Source: Lactobacillus gasseri ATCC 33323 = JCM 1131 (lineage in GTDB: Bacteria > Bacillota > Bacilli > Lactobacillales > Lactobacillaceae). From it: DNA of 64,000 bases. The stretch lies in the NCBI RefSeq assembly GCF_000014425.1, contig NC_008530.1:186001-250000 (forward strand), in the 5' to 3' direction. The notes under the pieces were generated by a model. The model was not told where the DNA came from. It saw only the letters and a list, made by a program, of their open reading frames with translations, and searched no databases. The translations under genes and the position numbers were made by a program. Shown in pieces: positions 55,802-64,000 of the stretch (position 1 is the stretch's first letter; each line of letters starts with the position of its first letter).

Positions 55802-57187
55802 ATGAATAAGTATGTTGTTATCTTAGCTGCTGGAAAAGGTACCCGCATGAAGTCCCAACTTTACAAGGTATTACACAAGGTTTGCGGTAAAACTATGGTA
55901 GAGCATGTGGTGAATGCTGCTAAGGGCACTAATCCAGATAAGATTATTACTGTAGTTGGAAATGGTGCAGATAGCGTTAAAGATGTTTTAGCAGGTCAAT
56001 CAGACTTTGCGTTTCAAGAACAACAATTAGGTACTGGCGATGCTGTACTGGCAGCTAGTGATTTGTTAGAAAACTTAGATGGCTCAACTTTAGTTGCTAC
56101 TGGGGATACGCCATTATTTACTGCCGAAACTTTTAACAACTTATTTAAAAAGCATGAAGAAAGTGGAAATAGCGCAACTGTTTTAACTGCAAAAGCTCCA
56201 AACCCATTTGGTTACGGCCGCATTATTCGTGACGAAGATGGAAATGTTTTAAGAATCGTTGAACAAAAAGATGGTACGCCAGAAGAATTAGCTGTAGATG
56301 AAATTAATACTGGTGTCTTCTGTTTTGATAATAAAGAGTTATTTAAGGCTTTAAAACAAGTTGGCAACGACAACGCTCAGGGTGAATATTACTTAACTGA
56401 TGTTTTAGAAATTATGCGTAAAGCTGGTCATAAAGTTGGTGCATATGAAATGCCTGATTTTAGTGAAAGCCTAGGAGTTAATGATCGAATTGCCCTTGCT
56501 CAGGCCACTAAGATTATGCAAAGAAGAATTAATGAAGAACACATGAAAAATGGCGTTTCCTTTATTGATCCAGATACAGCATATATTGATAGTGACGTTA
56601 AAATTGGTAACGACACTGTTATTGAAGGAAACGTTGTTATTAAAGGAAACACTGAAATTGGTAGTGACTGCTATATCACTAATAGTTCAAGAATAGTTGA
56701 TTCTAAGATTGGTAATCATGTTACTATTACTTCTTCAACTCTTCAAGAAGCTCAAATGGATGATAATACTGATATTGGACCTAATTCTCACCTTCGTCCA
56801 AAGGCGGTTATTAGAAAAGGTGCTCATATCGGAAACTTTGTTGAGATCAAGAAGGCTGAAATTGGTGAAAATAGTAAAGTGGGACACTTAACCTATGTTG
56901 GGGATGCTACTTTAGGTAAAGACATTAATATTGGCTGTGGTACTATTTTCTCTAACTATGATGGTGTGAAGAAGTTCCATACTAACGTGGGCGATCATTC
57001 ATTTATTGGTGCTGGTGCTACAATTATCGCTCCAGTTAATATTGCTGATCATTCATTTGTTGCTGCTGATTCAACTATTACTAAAGACGTTGCACGCTAT
57101 GATATGGCAATTGCTAGAGGAAGACAAACTAATAAACCTGATTACTGGCATAAGTTACCACTCTCAAAAGATAAAGAATGGGAATAA
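55802..57187 (+). CDS. glmU: Bifunctional UDP-GlcNAc pyrophosphorylase / GlcN-1-P acetyltransferase
   Basis: The 461-residue enzyme has an N-terminal nucleotidyltransferase (about 1-230) with [11 protein letters not shown] and a C-terminal left-handed beta helix of hexapeptide repeats (about 250-440) with [22 protein letters not shown] and the acetyltransferase His in the [13 protein letters not shown] region. It makes UDP-GlcNAc for peptidoglycan and teichoic acids. Confidence 0.96.
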   Translation: MNKYVVILAAGKGTRMKSQLYKVLHKVCGKTMVEHVVNAAKGTNPDKIITVVGNGADSVKDVLAGQSDFAFQEQQLGTGDAVLAASDLLENLDGSTLVATGDTPLFTAETFNNLFKKHEESGNSATVLTAKAPNPFGYGRIIRDEDGNVLRIVEQKDGTPEELAVDEINTGVFCFDNKELFKALKQVGNDNAQGEYYLTDVLEIMRKAGHKVGAYEMPDFSESLGVNDRIALAQATKIMQRRINEEHMKNGVSFIDPDTAYIDSDVKIGNDTVIEGNVVIKGNTEIGSDCYITNSSRIVDSKIGNHVTITSSTLQEAQMDDNTDIGPNSHLRPKAVIRKGAHIGNFVEIKKAEIGENSKVGHLTYVGDATLGKDINIGCGTIFSNYDGVKKFHTNVGDHSFIGAGATIIAPVNIADHSFVAADSTITKDVARYDMAIARGRQTNKPDYWHKLPLSKDKEWE

Positions 57188-57189
57188 AT

Positions 57190-57222
57190 TAAAAGAAGTT
57201 GTTAAACACAACTTCTTTTTTT
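57190..57222 (+). terminator. Terminator of glmU
   Basis: AAAAGAAGTTGT and ACAACTTCTTTT form a 12-bp perfect stem with a five-base loop. Confidence 0.9.
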
Positions 57223-57296
57223 GCTATTTACAAGCGTAAAGGGTATTTTTTTGCTATTATTAAGTATGGAATTGTAATTTTTCGGTGGAGGAAATT

Positions 57297-58268
57297 ATGT
57301 CTCAATTAGACAAAGAAATCAAAATTTTTGCGCTCAACTCTAATAAGCCTTTAGCAGAAAAAATTGCTGATAAGGTTGGAGTTAAGCTTGGTAAGTCTGA
57401 TGTTAAACGTTTCAGTGATGGTGAAATTCAAATTAACATCGATGAGTCAGTTCGTGGTAAAGATGTTTACTTGGTACAGTCAACTTCAGCTCCAGTAAAT
57501 GATAATTTAATGGAATTATTGATCATGATTGATGCTGTTAAACGTGCATCAGCTAGAAGTGTAAATTTAGTTATGCCTTACTACGGATATGCACGTCAAG
57601 ATCGAAAGACTCGCGCACGTGAACCAATTACAGCTAAGTTAGTAGCTGATATGTTGCAAAAGGCTGGTGCTGATCGAGTTCTTTCGCTTGATTTGCATGC
57701 CCCACAGATCCAAGGATTCTTTGATATTCCAGTTGATAACTTGATGGGTGCACCTCTTCTTGCTGACTACTTCTTGAGTCATGAATTAGAAAAAGATGCT
57801 GTCGTAGTTTCACCTGACCATGGTGGTGTAACTAGAGCAAGAAAATTAGCAGAATTTCTTAAGACTCCAATTGCCATTGTGGACAAGCGTCGTCCAAAGG
57901 CAAATGTTGCTGAAGTTATGAATATTATTGGTGATGTAAAAGGCAAACGTGCAATCATTATTGATGATATGATTGATACAGCAGGTACCATTACCTTAGC
58001 TTCTCAAGCTTTAATGGATGCTGGTGCAACTGAAGTTTATGCATCTGCAACTCATGCTGTTTTATCTGGTCCAGCAATTGAACGTTTGAATAATTCTCCT
58101 ATTAAGAAATTAATCTTAACTGACTCAATCAATCAACCTGAAGAAAAAGACTTGTCGAAGGCTGAAATTGTTTCTGTTGGGCCATTGATGGGTGAAGCAA
58201 TTAAATTGATTCAAGAACATAAACCAGTTAGTCCACTGTTTAATACTCGTTTTCAATCACATAACTAA
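57297..58268 (+). CDS. prs: Ribose-phosphate pyrophosphokinase
   Basis: ATG 57297 follows GGAGGAAA; a GTG at 57285 lies in that site. The 323-residue enzyme makes PRPP from ribose-5-phosphate and ATP. It has the [16 protein letters not shown] loop, the [14 protein letters not shown] flexible region and the PRPP-binding motif [18 protein letters not shown] feeds nucleotides, His and Trp and is the PurR effector. Confidence 0.96.
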   Translation: MSQLDKEIKIFALNSNKPLAEKIADKVGVKLGKSDVKRFSDGEIQINIDESVRGKDVYLVQSTSAPVNDNLMELLIMIDAVKRASARSVNLVMPYYGYARQDRKTRAREPITAKLVADMLQKAGADRVLSLDLHAPQIQGFFDIPVDNLMGAPLLADYFLSHELEKDAVVVSPDHGGVTRARKLAEFLKTPIAIVDKRRPKANVAEVMNIIGDVKGKRAIIIDDMIDTAGTITLASQALMDAGATEVYASATHAVLSGPAIERLNNSPIKKLILTDSINQPEEKDLSKAEIVSVGPLMGEAIKLIQEHKPVSPLFNTRFQSHN

Positions 58269-58278
58269 ATGAATTATA

Positions 58279-58311
58279 AGGCGGTACCTATAGGTAGGTA
58301 TCGCTTTTTTA
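58279..58311 (+). terminator. Terminator of prs
   Basis: GCGGTACCTA and TAGGTATCGC (one wobble pair) with a four-base loop and T run. Confidence 0.85.
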
Positions 58312-58345
58312 GTACTTTAAAATAATAGTTTTAATTTTTAGGATC

Positions 58346-58359
58346 GCTAAGCGCTTACA
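58346..58359 (+). promoter_or_regulatory. cre-like site upstream of the LacI-family gene
   Basis: GCTAAGCGCTTACA matches 12 of 14 cre positions, about 60 bases before the start; either CcpA or the LacI-family protein itself may bind. Confidence 0.6.
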
Positions 58360-58420
58360 TTATTAGAATAATTAAGGTAATATTAAGTTATAAAGTTTTA
58401 AAAAAGGACTTAAAAGTATT

Positions 58421-59365
58421 ATGACTACTTTATCTGATGTAGCGAAAAAAGCTAGCGTGTCTAAGATGACGGTATCGCGCGTCATTAACCATCCTCAACA
58501 GGTTACGCCTGAATTAAGAAAAATTGTCGAACAGGCAATGGAACAATTAAATTATCATCCGAATTCAGTTGCAAGTGCCCTAGCCCACCACCGTACAAAT
58601 GTAGTTAAGCTAGTAATTCTGGAGGATATTGATACAACTGAACCCTATTACATGAATCTGCTTTTTGGAATTGCCAGTGGATTAGGTAAGAAGCACTATG
58701 CATTGCAGCTAGCAACCGATAGCGAGGTTAGCGGCGGCGATGGCTATATTATCACGGGTGGCAGAGCAAATGATGCAAAATGGTTAGACCAATTAAATAA
58801 ACCTTTTGTGTTATTTGGTGAAAATCGTTATGGTTATGATTTTATTGATACTGATAATAAATTAGGCGAACAAATTGCCACACAATATGCTCTAGATAAA
58901 AACTATCAGTCAATTGTTTTCATTGGAATTGATGAAAAAGAGCCTTTTGAATATTCAAGAGAAGCTGGATATATTAACACCTTGCAGAAGCATAATATGA
59001 TTCCTAAAATTTTTAGAATCCAAAATCATAGTAGTTTAGCTGAAAAGTTAATTATTAGTAATTGGAAAAAGTTTGCTCCTAACACTTGCTTTATTTGTGC
59101 AAGTGACCGAATTGCAGTTGGTGTTGTACGTGCTATTCAAAGAAAAAATGGAAATATTCCACGGGATTTTGGAATTATTGGCTTTGATGGAGTTTTCTTA
59201 GATCAGGTATCTAATCCTAAGCTAACGACTATTAAGCAAAATTTATTTAAGTTAGGTGAACTTTTAGCAGAAATGATTTTGCAAAAGATTCAACAAGGCG
59301 GAGCTCAGCAGGGCGAGGTTCTTATTGAACCTGAATTAATAAAAAGTGAATCTACTAGAAATTAA
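58421..59365 (+). CDS. LacI-family regulator of the maltodextrin locus (MalR-like)
   Basis: The 314-residue protein has a LacI helix-turn-helix (residues 3-25, TLSDVAKKASVSKMTVSRVI) with the hinge NYHPNSVASALA, and a periplasmic-binding-protein-like effector domain (ICASDRIAVGVVRAIQ, GIIGFDG). It probably binds the CCGG-centred palindromes at 59391 and 62917 and responds to maltose or a related sugar (inference from position). It lies upstream of the GH13 genes in the same direction. Confidence 0.87.
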   Translation: MTTLSDVAKKASVSKMTVSRVINHPQQVTPELRKIVEQAMEQLNYHPNSVASALAHHRTNVVKLVILEDIDTTEPYYMNLLFGIASGLGKKHYALQLATDSEVSGGDGYIITGGRANDAKWLDQLNKPFVLFGENRYGYDFIDTDNKLGEQIATQYALDKNYQSIVFIGIDEKEPFEYSREAGYINTLQKHNMIPKIFRIQNHSSLAEKLIISNWKKFAPNTCFICASDRIAVGVVRAIQRKNGNIPRDFGIIGFDGVFLDQVSNPKLTTIKQNLFKLGELLAEMILQKIQQGGAQQGEVLIEPELIKSESTRN

Positions 59366-59392
59366 GAAGCTACTGGTGAGCTTCTTTTTTTG
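59364..59392 (+). terminator. Terminator of the LacI-family gene
   Basis: AAGAAGCT and AGCTTCTT with a seven-base loop and a T run that abuts the operator at 59391. Confidence 0.82.
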
Positions 59393-59404
59393 ATACCGGT
59401 AACA
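59391..59404 (+). promoter_or_regulatory. CCGG-centred LacI-family operator 1
   Basis: TGATACCGGTAACA is nearly palindromic and identical to the site at 62917-62930, each upstream of a maltodextrin gene. Confidence 0.72.
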
Positions 59405-59416
59405 TTTAAATAACAT

Positions 59417-59430
59417 TGTAAGCGCTTAAA
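59417..59430 (+). promoter_or_regulatory. cre site of the GH13 operon
   Basis: TGTAAGCGCTTAAA matches 13 of 14 cre positions. It overlaps a possible -35 (TTGTAA, 59416-59421) paired with TAAAAT (59440-59445). Confidence 0.78.
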
Positions 59431-59468
59431 ATTATTGCTTAAAATAAGATTTATGGAGGAAGTTTATT

Positions 59469-61127
59469 ATGAGACATTGGTATGACCGAGCAATTATTTA
59501 TCAAATTTATCCTAAGTCCTTCCAGGATTCTAACGGTGATGGTATTGGCGACTTAAATGGTATTAGAAAAAGAATACCGTATTTGAAGGAACTAGGAGTT
59601 AATGCTGTCTGGCTGAATCCAGTCTTTGTTTCACCACAAGTTGATAATGGCTATGATGTATCAAACTATTTTGCCATTGACCCCAAAATGGGAACCATGG
59701 AAGATATGGATGACTTAATCAAAGAAATGCATGAAGCTGGAATTCATGTAATTATGGATTTTGTTTTAAACCATACTTCTGATCAACATCCGTGGTTTCA
59801 AGATGCAATTAAAAACCCTGATAGTATTTATCGAGACTACTATATTTTTGCTGGTAAAAATAATCAGAGACCAAATAATTGGGGAAGTTTTTTTGGAGGT
59901 AGTGTTTGGGAGAAAGATCCTGCTGGAACAGGGCAATTTTATTTTCATCTTTTTGATAAAAGAATGCCCGATTTGAACTGGAAAAATCCTGAAGTCAGAC
60001 ATGCAATGAGTGAAATTGCAAAATATTGGCTAGAAAAGGGAATTGACGGCTTGAGATTAGATGCCTTTATCCATATTGCTAAAGCAGATTTAAGGCAAAA
60101 TTTCCCAGTTAATAGTGAAAATGAAGAACCCGTGATAGCTGAGCCATTTTTTGCAAACTTACCACAAGTACAAAAATGGATGCGACCTTTCTGTGAGGAA
60201 ATAAAGCAAGATTATCCTGATGCACTATTGTTAGGAGAAGCAGCAAGCGCGAATGTTAATTTAGCAGTTGATTATACAAATAAAGATAATCACTTGATGG
60301 ATAGTGTAATTACATTTAGATACTTTACAGAGGATCAAAGTCAGATTGATCCTAGTTTTTCAGCTCAATACCAGCCGAAATCATTAGATTTAGTAAAATT
60401 TAAGCAAAATCAGGCTGTTTGGCAACAAACTTTAAGTGGTGTTTCTAAGCCAACCTTGTACTGGAATAATCATGATATGGCTAGAATAGCGACTAGAATT
60501 GCTAAAAATGATATTCAAGCTCGGAGCTTAGCCATGCTCATGTATTTACAAAATGGGTTGCCGATTATTTATTATGGCGAAGAACTCGGAATGAAAAATT
60601 TGGAGTTTGAAGACGCAACACAATTTGAAGATGAGACAGTTAAAGAATTTATTGAAAGCGCCAAAAAAGCTGGAAAAACTAGTCAAGAAGCATTACTAAT
60701 GGCAAGTAAAACCCATAAATTGCCAGCTAGAGGGCCAATGCCATGGAATAATGAAAAAAATAATGGCTTTAGTGATGGAAATCCTTGGCTTAAAGGAAAG
60801 AAAGTTGATTATGCTAATGCGGCTGATGAAATAGCAGATAACCATAGCATGTTTAATTTCTACAAAAAATTGATCGCCCTAAAGAAAGAAGCATTGTTTG
60901 AAGATGGTGGCTACTATTTATTACCAACGTCAAATGACAGCTATGTTTATGAGCGTAATTTAGAAGATCAAAAAGCATTAGTCGCTGTTTCTTTAAGTAA
61001 AGATCCTATTGAGCTTGACGTAGATCCTGAATTTAAGCAGGAAAAATTAGTAGCAGGCAACTATCAATTGAAAGATGGAAAATTAAAATTAGCTCCGTAT
61101 GCGGGAGTAGTATTAGAAAAAGACTAA
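59469..61127 (+). CDS. GH13 alpha-glucosidase / oligo-1,6-glucosidase
   Basis: The 552-residue cytoplasmic enzyme has GH13 regions: YQIYPKSFQDSNGDGIGDLNGI at the start, GLRLDAF (nucleophile Asp), LGEAAS (acid/base Glu) and NHDMARI (third Asp). The QIYPKSFxDSNGDGIGDL start and lack of extra N-terminal domain fit the oligo-1,6-glucosidase/MalL branch rather than alpha-amylase. It trims isomalto- and short malto-oligosaccharides. The next gene starts 10 bases after its stop. Confidence 0.92.
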   Translation: MRHWYDRAIIYQIYPKSFQDSNGDGIGDLNGIRKRIPYLKELGVNAVWLNPVFVSPQVDNGYDVSNYFAIDPKMGTMEDMDDLIKEMHEAGIHVIMDFVLNHTSDQHPWFQDAIKNPDSIYRDYYIFAGKNNQRPNNWGSFFGGSVWEKDPAGTGQFYFHLFDKRMPDLNWKNPEVRHAMSEIAKYWLEKGIDGLRLDAFIHIAKADLRQNFPVNSENEEPVIAEPFFANLPQVQKWMRPFCEEIKQDYPDALLLGEAASANVNLAVDYTNKDNHLMDSVITFRYFTEDQSQIDPSFSAQYQPKSLDLVKFKQNQAVWQQTLSGVSKPTLYWNNHDMARIATRIAKNDIQARSLAMLMYLQNGLPIIYYGEELGMKNLEFEDATQFEDETVKEFIESAKKAGKTSQEALLMASKTHKLPARGPMPWNNEKNNGFSDGNPWLKGKKVDYANAADEIADNHSMFNFYKKLIALKKEALFEDGGYYLLPTSNDSYVYERNLEDQKALVAVSLSKDPIELDVDPEFKQEKLVAGNYQLKDGKLKLAPYAGVVLEKD

Positions 61128-61137
61128 GGAGTAAAAT

Positions 61138-62862
61138 ATGCAACTAGCAGCTTTAAAACATAGAACTGAAAGTGAAGACTGTACAGTAATTGATCACTCA
61201 CACGTAAAAATTAGACTTCATACTGCTAAAGACGATGTAAAAAAAGTCTTTGTTCACTATATTGATAACTATTTGCCACCCGTAGATGCGGCAACGCTCG
61301 AAATGAAAAAGGCAGGTAGCGGTCAAGTAAACGATTATTGGACAGCCACTTTAACAGCACCGTATCACCGAATCAAGTATACTTTTGAAGTTATTGGTAA
61401 TGATGGTAGCCATATTATTTTTGGTGATCGTAGTATTGAAAAATTTAGTGATGAGAAATTAAGAGAAGATGGCTTATATTTTAAAGTGCCATATTTTCAT
61501 GATATTGATCGTATTAAAACTCCTGCTTGGCTCAAAGATGTTGTCTGGTATCAAATCTTTCCAGAGCGCTTTGCTAATGGAGATAAAAGTAATGATCCAG
61601 TTAACGTTAAGCCCTGGAATCCAGAAGATCATCCCGGCAGAGAAGATTTTTACGGCGGAGACTTGCAAGGAGTATTGGATCATTTAGATGATTTACAAAG
61701 GTTAGGGATTACCGGCTTGTATTTCTGCCCTATTTTTAAAGCAAGCTCTAATCACAAATATGACACCATTGATTATTTACAAGTTGATCCAGCTTTTGGC
61801 GATAAAGATTTATTTGCAAAAGTAGTGAATGAAGCTCACAAGCGCGGGATGAAAGTAATGTTAGATGCAGTTTTCAACCATCTTGGTGACCAATCAATGC
61901 AGTGGCAAGACGTGGTTAAAAATGGAGCCAAATCCCGCTTTAAAGATTGGTTTCATATTAATTCTTATCCTGTTGAACCTTATCGTGATCCAAGTAAGGG
62001 AGAAAAGAATCCGCCTTATGAAACCTTTGCTTTTGAAAAGCATATGCCCAAATTAAATACTGCTAATCCAGAAGTACAGGATTTCTTATTGGAAATTGCA
62101 ACTTATTGGGTAAAATATTTTGATATTGATGCTTGGCGCTTAGATGTAGCAAATGAAGTTGACCACCACTTTTGGAAGAGATTCCACGACGAATTAATTA
62201 AAATTAAGCCAGATTTCTATATTGTTGGAGAAATATGGCATTCAGCTCGTCCGTGGCTTCAAGGAGATCAATTTACAGGTGTAATGAACTATCCGTATAC
62301 TTTGCAAATTGAGGATCATTTTTTTAAGCATAAGTTAGATGGCAAGGAACTTAGCGAACACTTAACTGATCAATTAATGATGTATCCAGATATTGTTAAC
62401 CAAGCGATGATGAATATGCTTGATTCGCATGATACAGCTCGAATTTTGACTTTAGCAAACGGTAATCAAGATTTAGCTTTACAAGCTATAGCTTATGAGT
62501 TCGTTCAACCTGGGATACCATGTATTTATTATGGAACAGAAATGGGGATGAGCGGCGATAACGATCCTGATTGTCGTAAGCCAATGGATTGGGGTAAGTT
62601 AAATGGCCCAGTCTGGAAGAGGGTTTATGAATTGGTTAAATTCCGTTTAGACCATCAGGATACTTTAAATCAAGGCGATGTGAAGTTAACGGTAACAGAA
62701 AATGATCTACTAAAAGTTGAACGAACAGGAAAAGAAACAATAAATGCCTACTATAATACCAGTGATCATGATATCAAAATTGATAAAAAACCATCGCTTA
62801 GTCAAAATTATGAAGATGGTATTTTGGCGCCAGATGGCTTTTTGGTAGAAGTAAAAGCTTAA
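61138..62862 (+). CDS. GH13 neopullulanase / maltogenic amylase-type enzyme
   Basis: The 574-residue enzyme has an N-terminal CBM34-like domain (about 1-120) typical of cyclomaltodextrinase, neopullulanase and maltogenic amylase, then a GH13 barrel with VVWYQIFPERFANGDKSNDP, DAVFNHLGD, AWRLDVANE (nucleophile Asp), VGEIWH (acid/base Glu) and LDSHDTARIL. No signal peptide, so it works on imported dextrins. AGGAGTAAAAT precedes the ATG. Co-transcribed with the GH13 gene upstream. Confidence 0.93.
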   Translation: MQLAALKHRTESEDCTVIDHSHVKIRLHTAKDDVKKVFVHYIDNYLPPVDAATLEMKKAGSGQVNDYWTATLTAPYHRIKYTFEVIGNDGSHIIFGDRSIEKFSDEKLREDGLYFKVPYFHDIDRIKTPAWLKDVVWYQIFPERFANGDKSNDPVNVKPWNPEDHPGREDFYGGDLQGVLDHLDDLQRLGITGLYFCPIFKASSNHKYDTIDYLQVDPAFGDKDLFAKVVNEAHKRGMKVMLDAVFNHLGDQSMQWQDVVKNGAKSRFKDWFHINSYPVEPYRDPSKGEKNPPYETFAFEKHMPKLNTANPEVQDFLLEIATYWVKYFDIDAWRLDVANEVDHHFWKRFHDELIKIKPDFYIVGEIWHSARPWLQGDQFTGVMNYPYTLQIEDHFFKHKLDGKELSEHLTDQLMMYPDIVNQAMMNMLDSHDTARILTLANGNQDLALQAIAYEFVQPGIPCIYYGTEMGMSGDNDPDCRKPMDWGKLNGPVWKRVYELVKFRLDHQDTLNQGDVKLTVTENDLLKVERTGKETINAYYNTSDHDIKIDKKPSLSQNYEDGILAPDGFLVEVKA

Positions 62863-62874
62863 ATTTATGATAAG

Positions 62875-62905
62875 AAAAAGCAGCGATAAGAAGCTGCTTT
62901 TTTTC
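62875..62905 (+). terminator. Terminator of the GH13 pair
   Basis: AAAAGCAGC and GCTGCTTTT with an eight-base loop and T run. Confidence 0.85.
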
Positions 62906-62916
62906 TTATAATTTTT

Positions 62917-62930
62917 TGATACCGGTAACA
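62917..62930 (+). promoter_or_regulatory. CCGG-centred LacI-family operator 2
   Basis: TGATACCGGTAACA, identical in all 14 bases to 59391-59404 and preceded like it by a T run. Confidence 0.72.
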
Positions 62931-62944
62931 TGAAAATAATCATT

Positions 62945-62958
62945 GTGAAGCGCTTTCA
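62945..62958 (+). promoter_or_regulatory. cre-like site of the GH65 gene
   Basis: GTGAAGCGCTTTCA, 11 of 14 cre positions, with the central AAGCGCTT intact. It overlaps a possible -35 (TTGTGA) paired with GATAAT at 62966. Confidence 0.6.
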
Positions 62959-63015
62959 ATCAATGGATAATAGACTTGTAAACAAAAAACCTCACAGAAG
63001 TGATGGAGAATGATG

Positions 63016-64000
63016 ATGAAGAGAATTTTTGAAGTTGATCCTTGGAAAGTAACAACGCATGAATTTTCTAAGGAAGATAAAAGATTACAAGAAAGTATTA
63101 CCGCAATTGGTAATGATTATATGGGAATGAGAGGAAACTTTGAAGAAGGCTATTCTGGCGATACTCTTCAAGGTACCTATTTAGCAGGTGTTTGGTTCCC
63201 AGATAAAACTGTTGTTGGTTGGTGGAAGAATGGTTATCCAAAATACTTTGGTAAGACTCCTAATGCACCAAGCTTCATCGGAATTGGAATTACTGTTAAT
63301 GGTGAAAAGCTTGATTTAGCAAAAGTTAAATTTAGTGATTTTGAGTTATCACTTGATATGCATCAAGGCCTTCTCTCAAGAAGTTTTATCTATGAAGGAA
63401 AAGATGTCAAAGTTAAGTTTGAATTTGAACGTTTTCTTCATATTATTCAAAAAGAAGCAGCTCTAATTAAAGTTAAAGCAACTGTACTTGAAGGACATGC
63501 AAAAATTGATTTTGATTCAACTTTAGATGGAACAGTTGTTAACGAAGATAGTAATTATGATGAACGTTTCTGGATCCCACTTGGTGAAGATAAGGATAGA
63601 AGAACTATCCAAGTAAAAACTAAGCCAAATCCATATGAAGTTCCCCAATTTACGGTTTTACTTAAGCAAGCATTACGTCATAACGGGAAAGCACTTCAAG
63701 GTGAAGTAACAACTGACGAAGCTAAGTTAAGTGAAAAGCTTTCGGTTGAATTAGATCAAGGTCAAAGTTATGAGCTTGAAAAAGACGTTATTGTTGTGAC
63801 AAGTCGTGACATTGAAGAGAAAGATCAAGCTGATGTTGCTGAAGACTTCATGAAAAAGCTGCAAACTAAGAGCTTTGAAGAGAACTTAGCTGAGCATACA
63901 GCTACTTGGAAAAAGCGCTGGGAAACAAGTGATGTTGAAATTGATGGGGATGCAGCTGCTCAACAAGGTATCCGTTTCAATATTCTTCAATTGTTTATGA
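63016..64000 (+). CDS. malP: Maltose phosphorylase (GH65), 3'-truncated by window edge
   Basis: ATG 63016 lies seven bases after GGAG; an ATG also occurs at 63013. The frame is open to the window end, giving 328 of about 750 residues. The visible part is the N-terminal beta-sandwich of GH65 phosphorylases: VDPWKVTTHEFSKEDKRLQES, GNDYMGMRGNFEEGY and GTYLAGVWFPD. The catalytic part lies beyond the window. The enzyme splits maltose with phosphate into glucose and beta-glucose-1-phosphate. It has the same double-operator arrangement as the GH13 operon. Confidence 0.93.
   Translation, partial: MKRIFEVDPWKVTTHEFSKEDKRLQESITAIGNDYMGMRGNFEEGYSGDTLQGTYLAGVWFPDKTVVGWWKNGYPKYFGKTPNAPSFIGIGITVNGEKLDLAKVKFSDFELSLDMHQGLLSRSFIYEGKDVKVKFEFERFLHIIQKEAALIKVKATVLEGHAKIDFDSTLDGTVVNEDSNYDERFWIPLGEDKDRRTIQVKTKPNPYEVPQFTVLLKQALRHNGKALQGEVTTDEAKLSEKLSVELDQGQSYELEKDVIVVTSRDIEEKDQADVAEDFMKKLQTKSFEENLAEHTATWKKRWETSDVEIDGDAAAQQGIRFNILQLFM

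Overview
The window is AT-rich, gene-dense DNA from a low-GC Gram-positive bacterium. The gene content points to Lactobacillus, most probably the L. gasseri / johnsonii / paragasseri group (inference from familiarity; no database was searched). Supporting features are thiol aminopeptidases of the PepC family, several PTS beta-glucoside cassettes with GH1 phospho-glucosidases, CcpA-type cre sites, T-box and M-box leaders, a CIRCE element, and the conserved block metG-tatD-rnmV-rsmA-veg-purR-glmU-prs. The window opens inside pckA and closes inside a GH65 maltose phosphorylase gene. I saw no insertion sequence, prophage or CRISPR array.

Layout. 1-5.2 kb: pckA 3' part, kup, an unrecognised acidic protein and a TPR-like lipoprotein. 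5.3-9.4 kb: two tiny DUF1659/DUF2922-type genes, then two secreted cell-wall hydrolases (GH73 and GH25). 9.5-15.4 kb: a PfkB-like kinase lacking the usual lid segment, a CPA2 antiporter, and a minus-strand operon of oxidoreductase, membrane protein and lipoprotein, then a PAS protein. 15.5-21.1 kb: gpmA, zinc-independent rpsN, GtrA plus a GT2 glycosyltransferase, a membrane protein, a GRP sugar uptake protein and a mutarotase-like gene. 21.2-25.9 kb: an overlapping envelope operon of LCP ligase, plsY and a very large LtaS-like protein. 26-32.8 kb: T-box-controlled tyrS, tRNA-Thr, two PepC paralogues, an HD protein, a lipoprotein overlapping a GreA paralogue, and CIRCE-controlled hsp20.

32.9-45.1 kb is a beta-glucoside island: three GH1 genes, two EIIC, one IIB, one IIA, two GntR regulators and a ROK kinase, with several cre sites. 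Two genes in it are broken. A DUF3284-type gene carries an exact 10-bp tandem duplication, and a small gene between IIB and IIA is frameshifted inside a 30-bp perfect palindrome.

45.2-50.2 kb: a CPBP-like protein without catalytic residues, tRNA-Gly, an SRAP protein, trpS, comEB and a TPM-like protein. Next comes the most unusual unit: a complete M-box (Mg2+) riboswitch leader driving an intact ORF for only the front half of an MgtA-type P-type ATPase. The product has TM1-4 and the actuator domain but ends before the phosphorylation site, and a terminator follows directly. 50.3-58.3 kb is housekeeping. 58.4-64 kb is a maltodextrin locus (LacI-family regulator, two GH13 enzymes, GH65 phosphorylase) in which two promoters each carry a CCGG-centred operator plus a cre-like site.

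The genes fit a fermentative sugar specialist. Beta-glucosides enter through PTS and are cut by GH1 enzymes, while maltodextrins are processed inside the cell by GH13 and GH65 enzymes. CcpA appears to sit over both systems.
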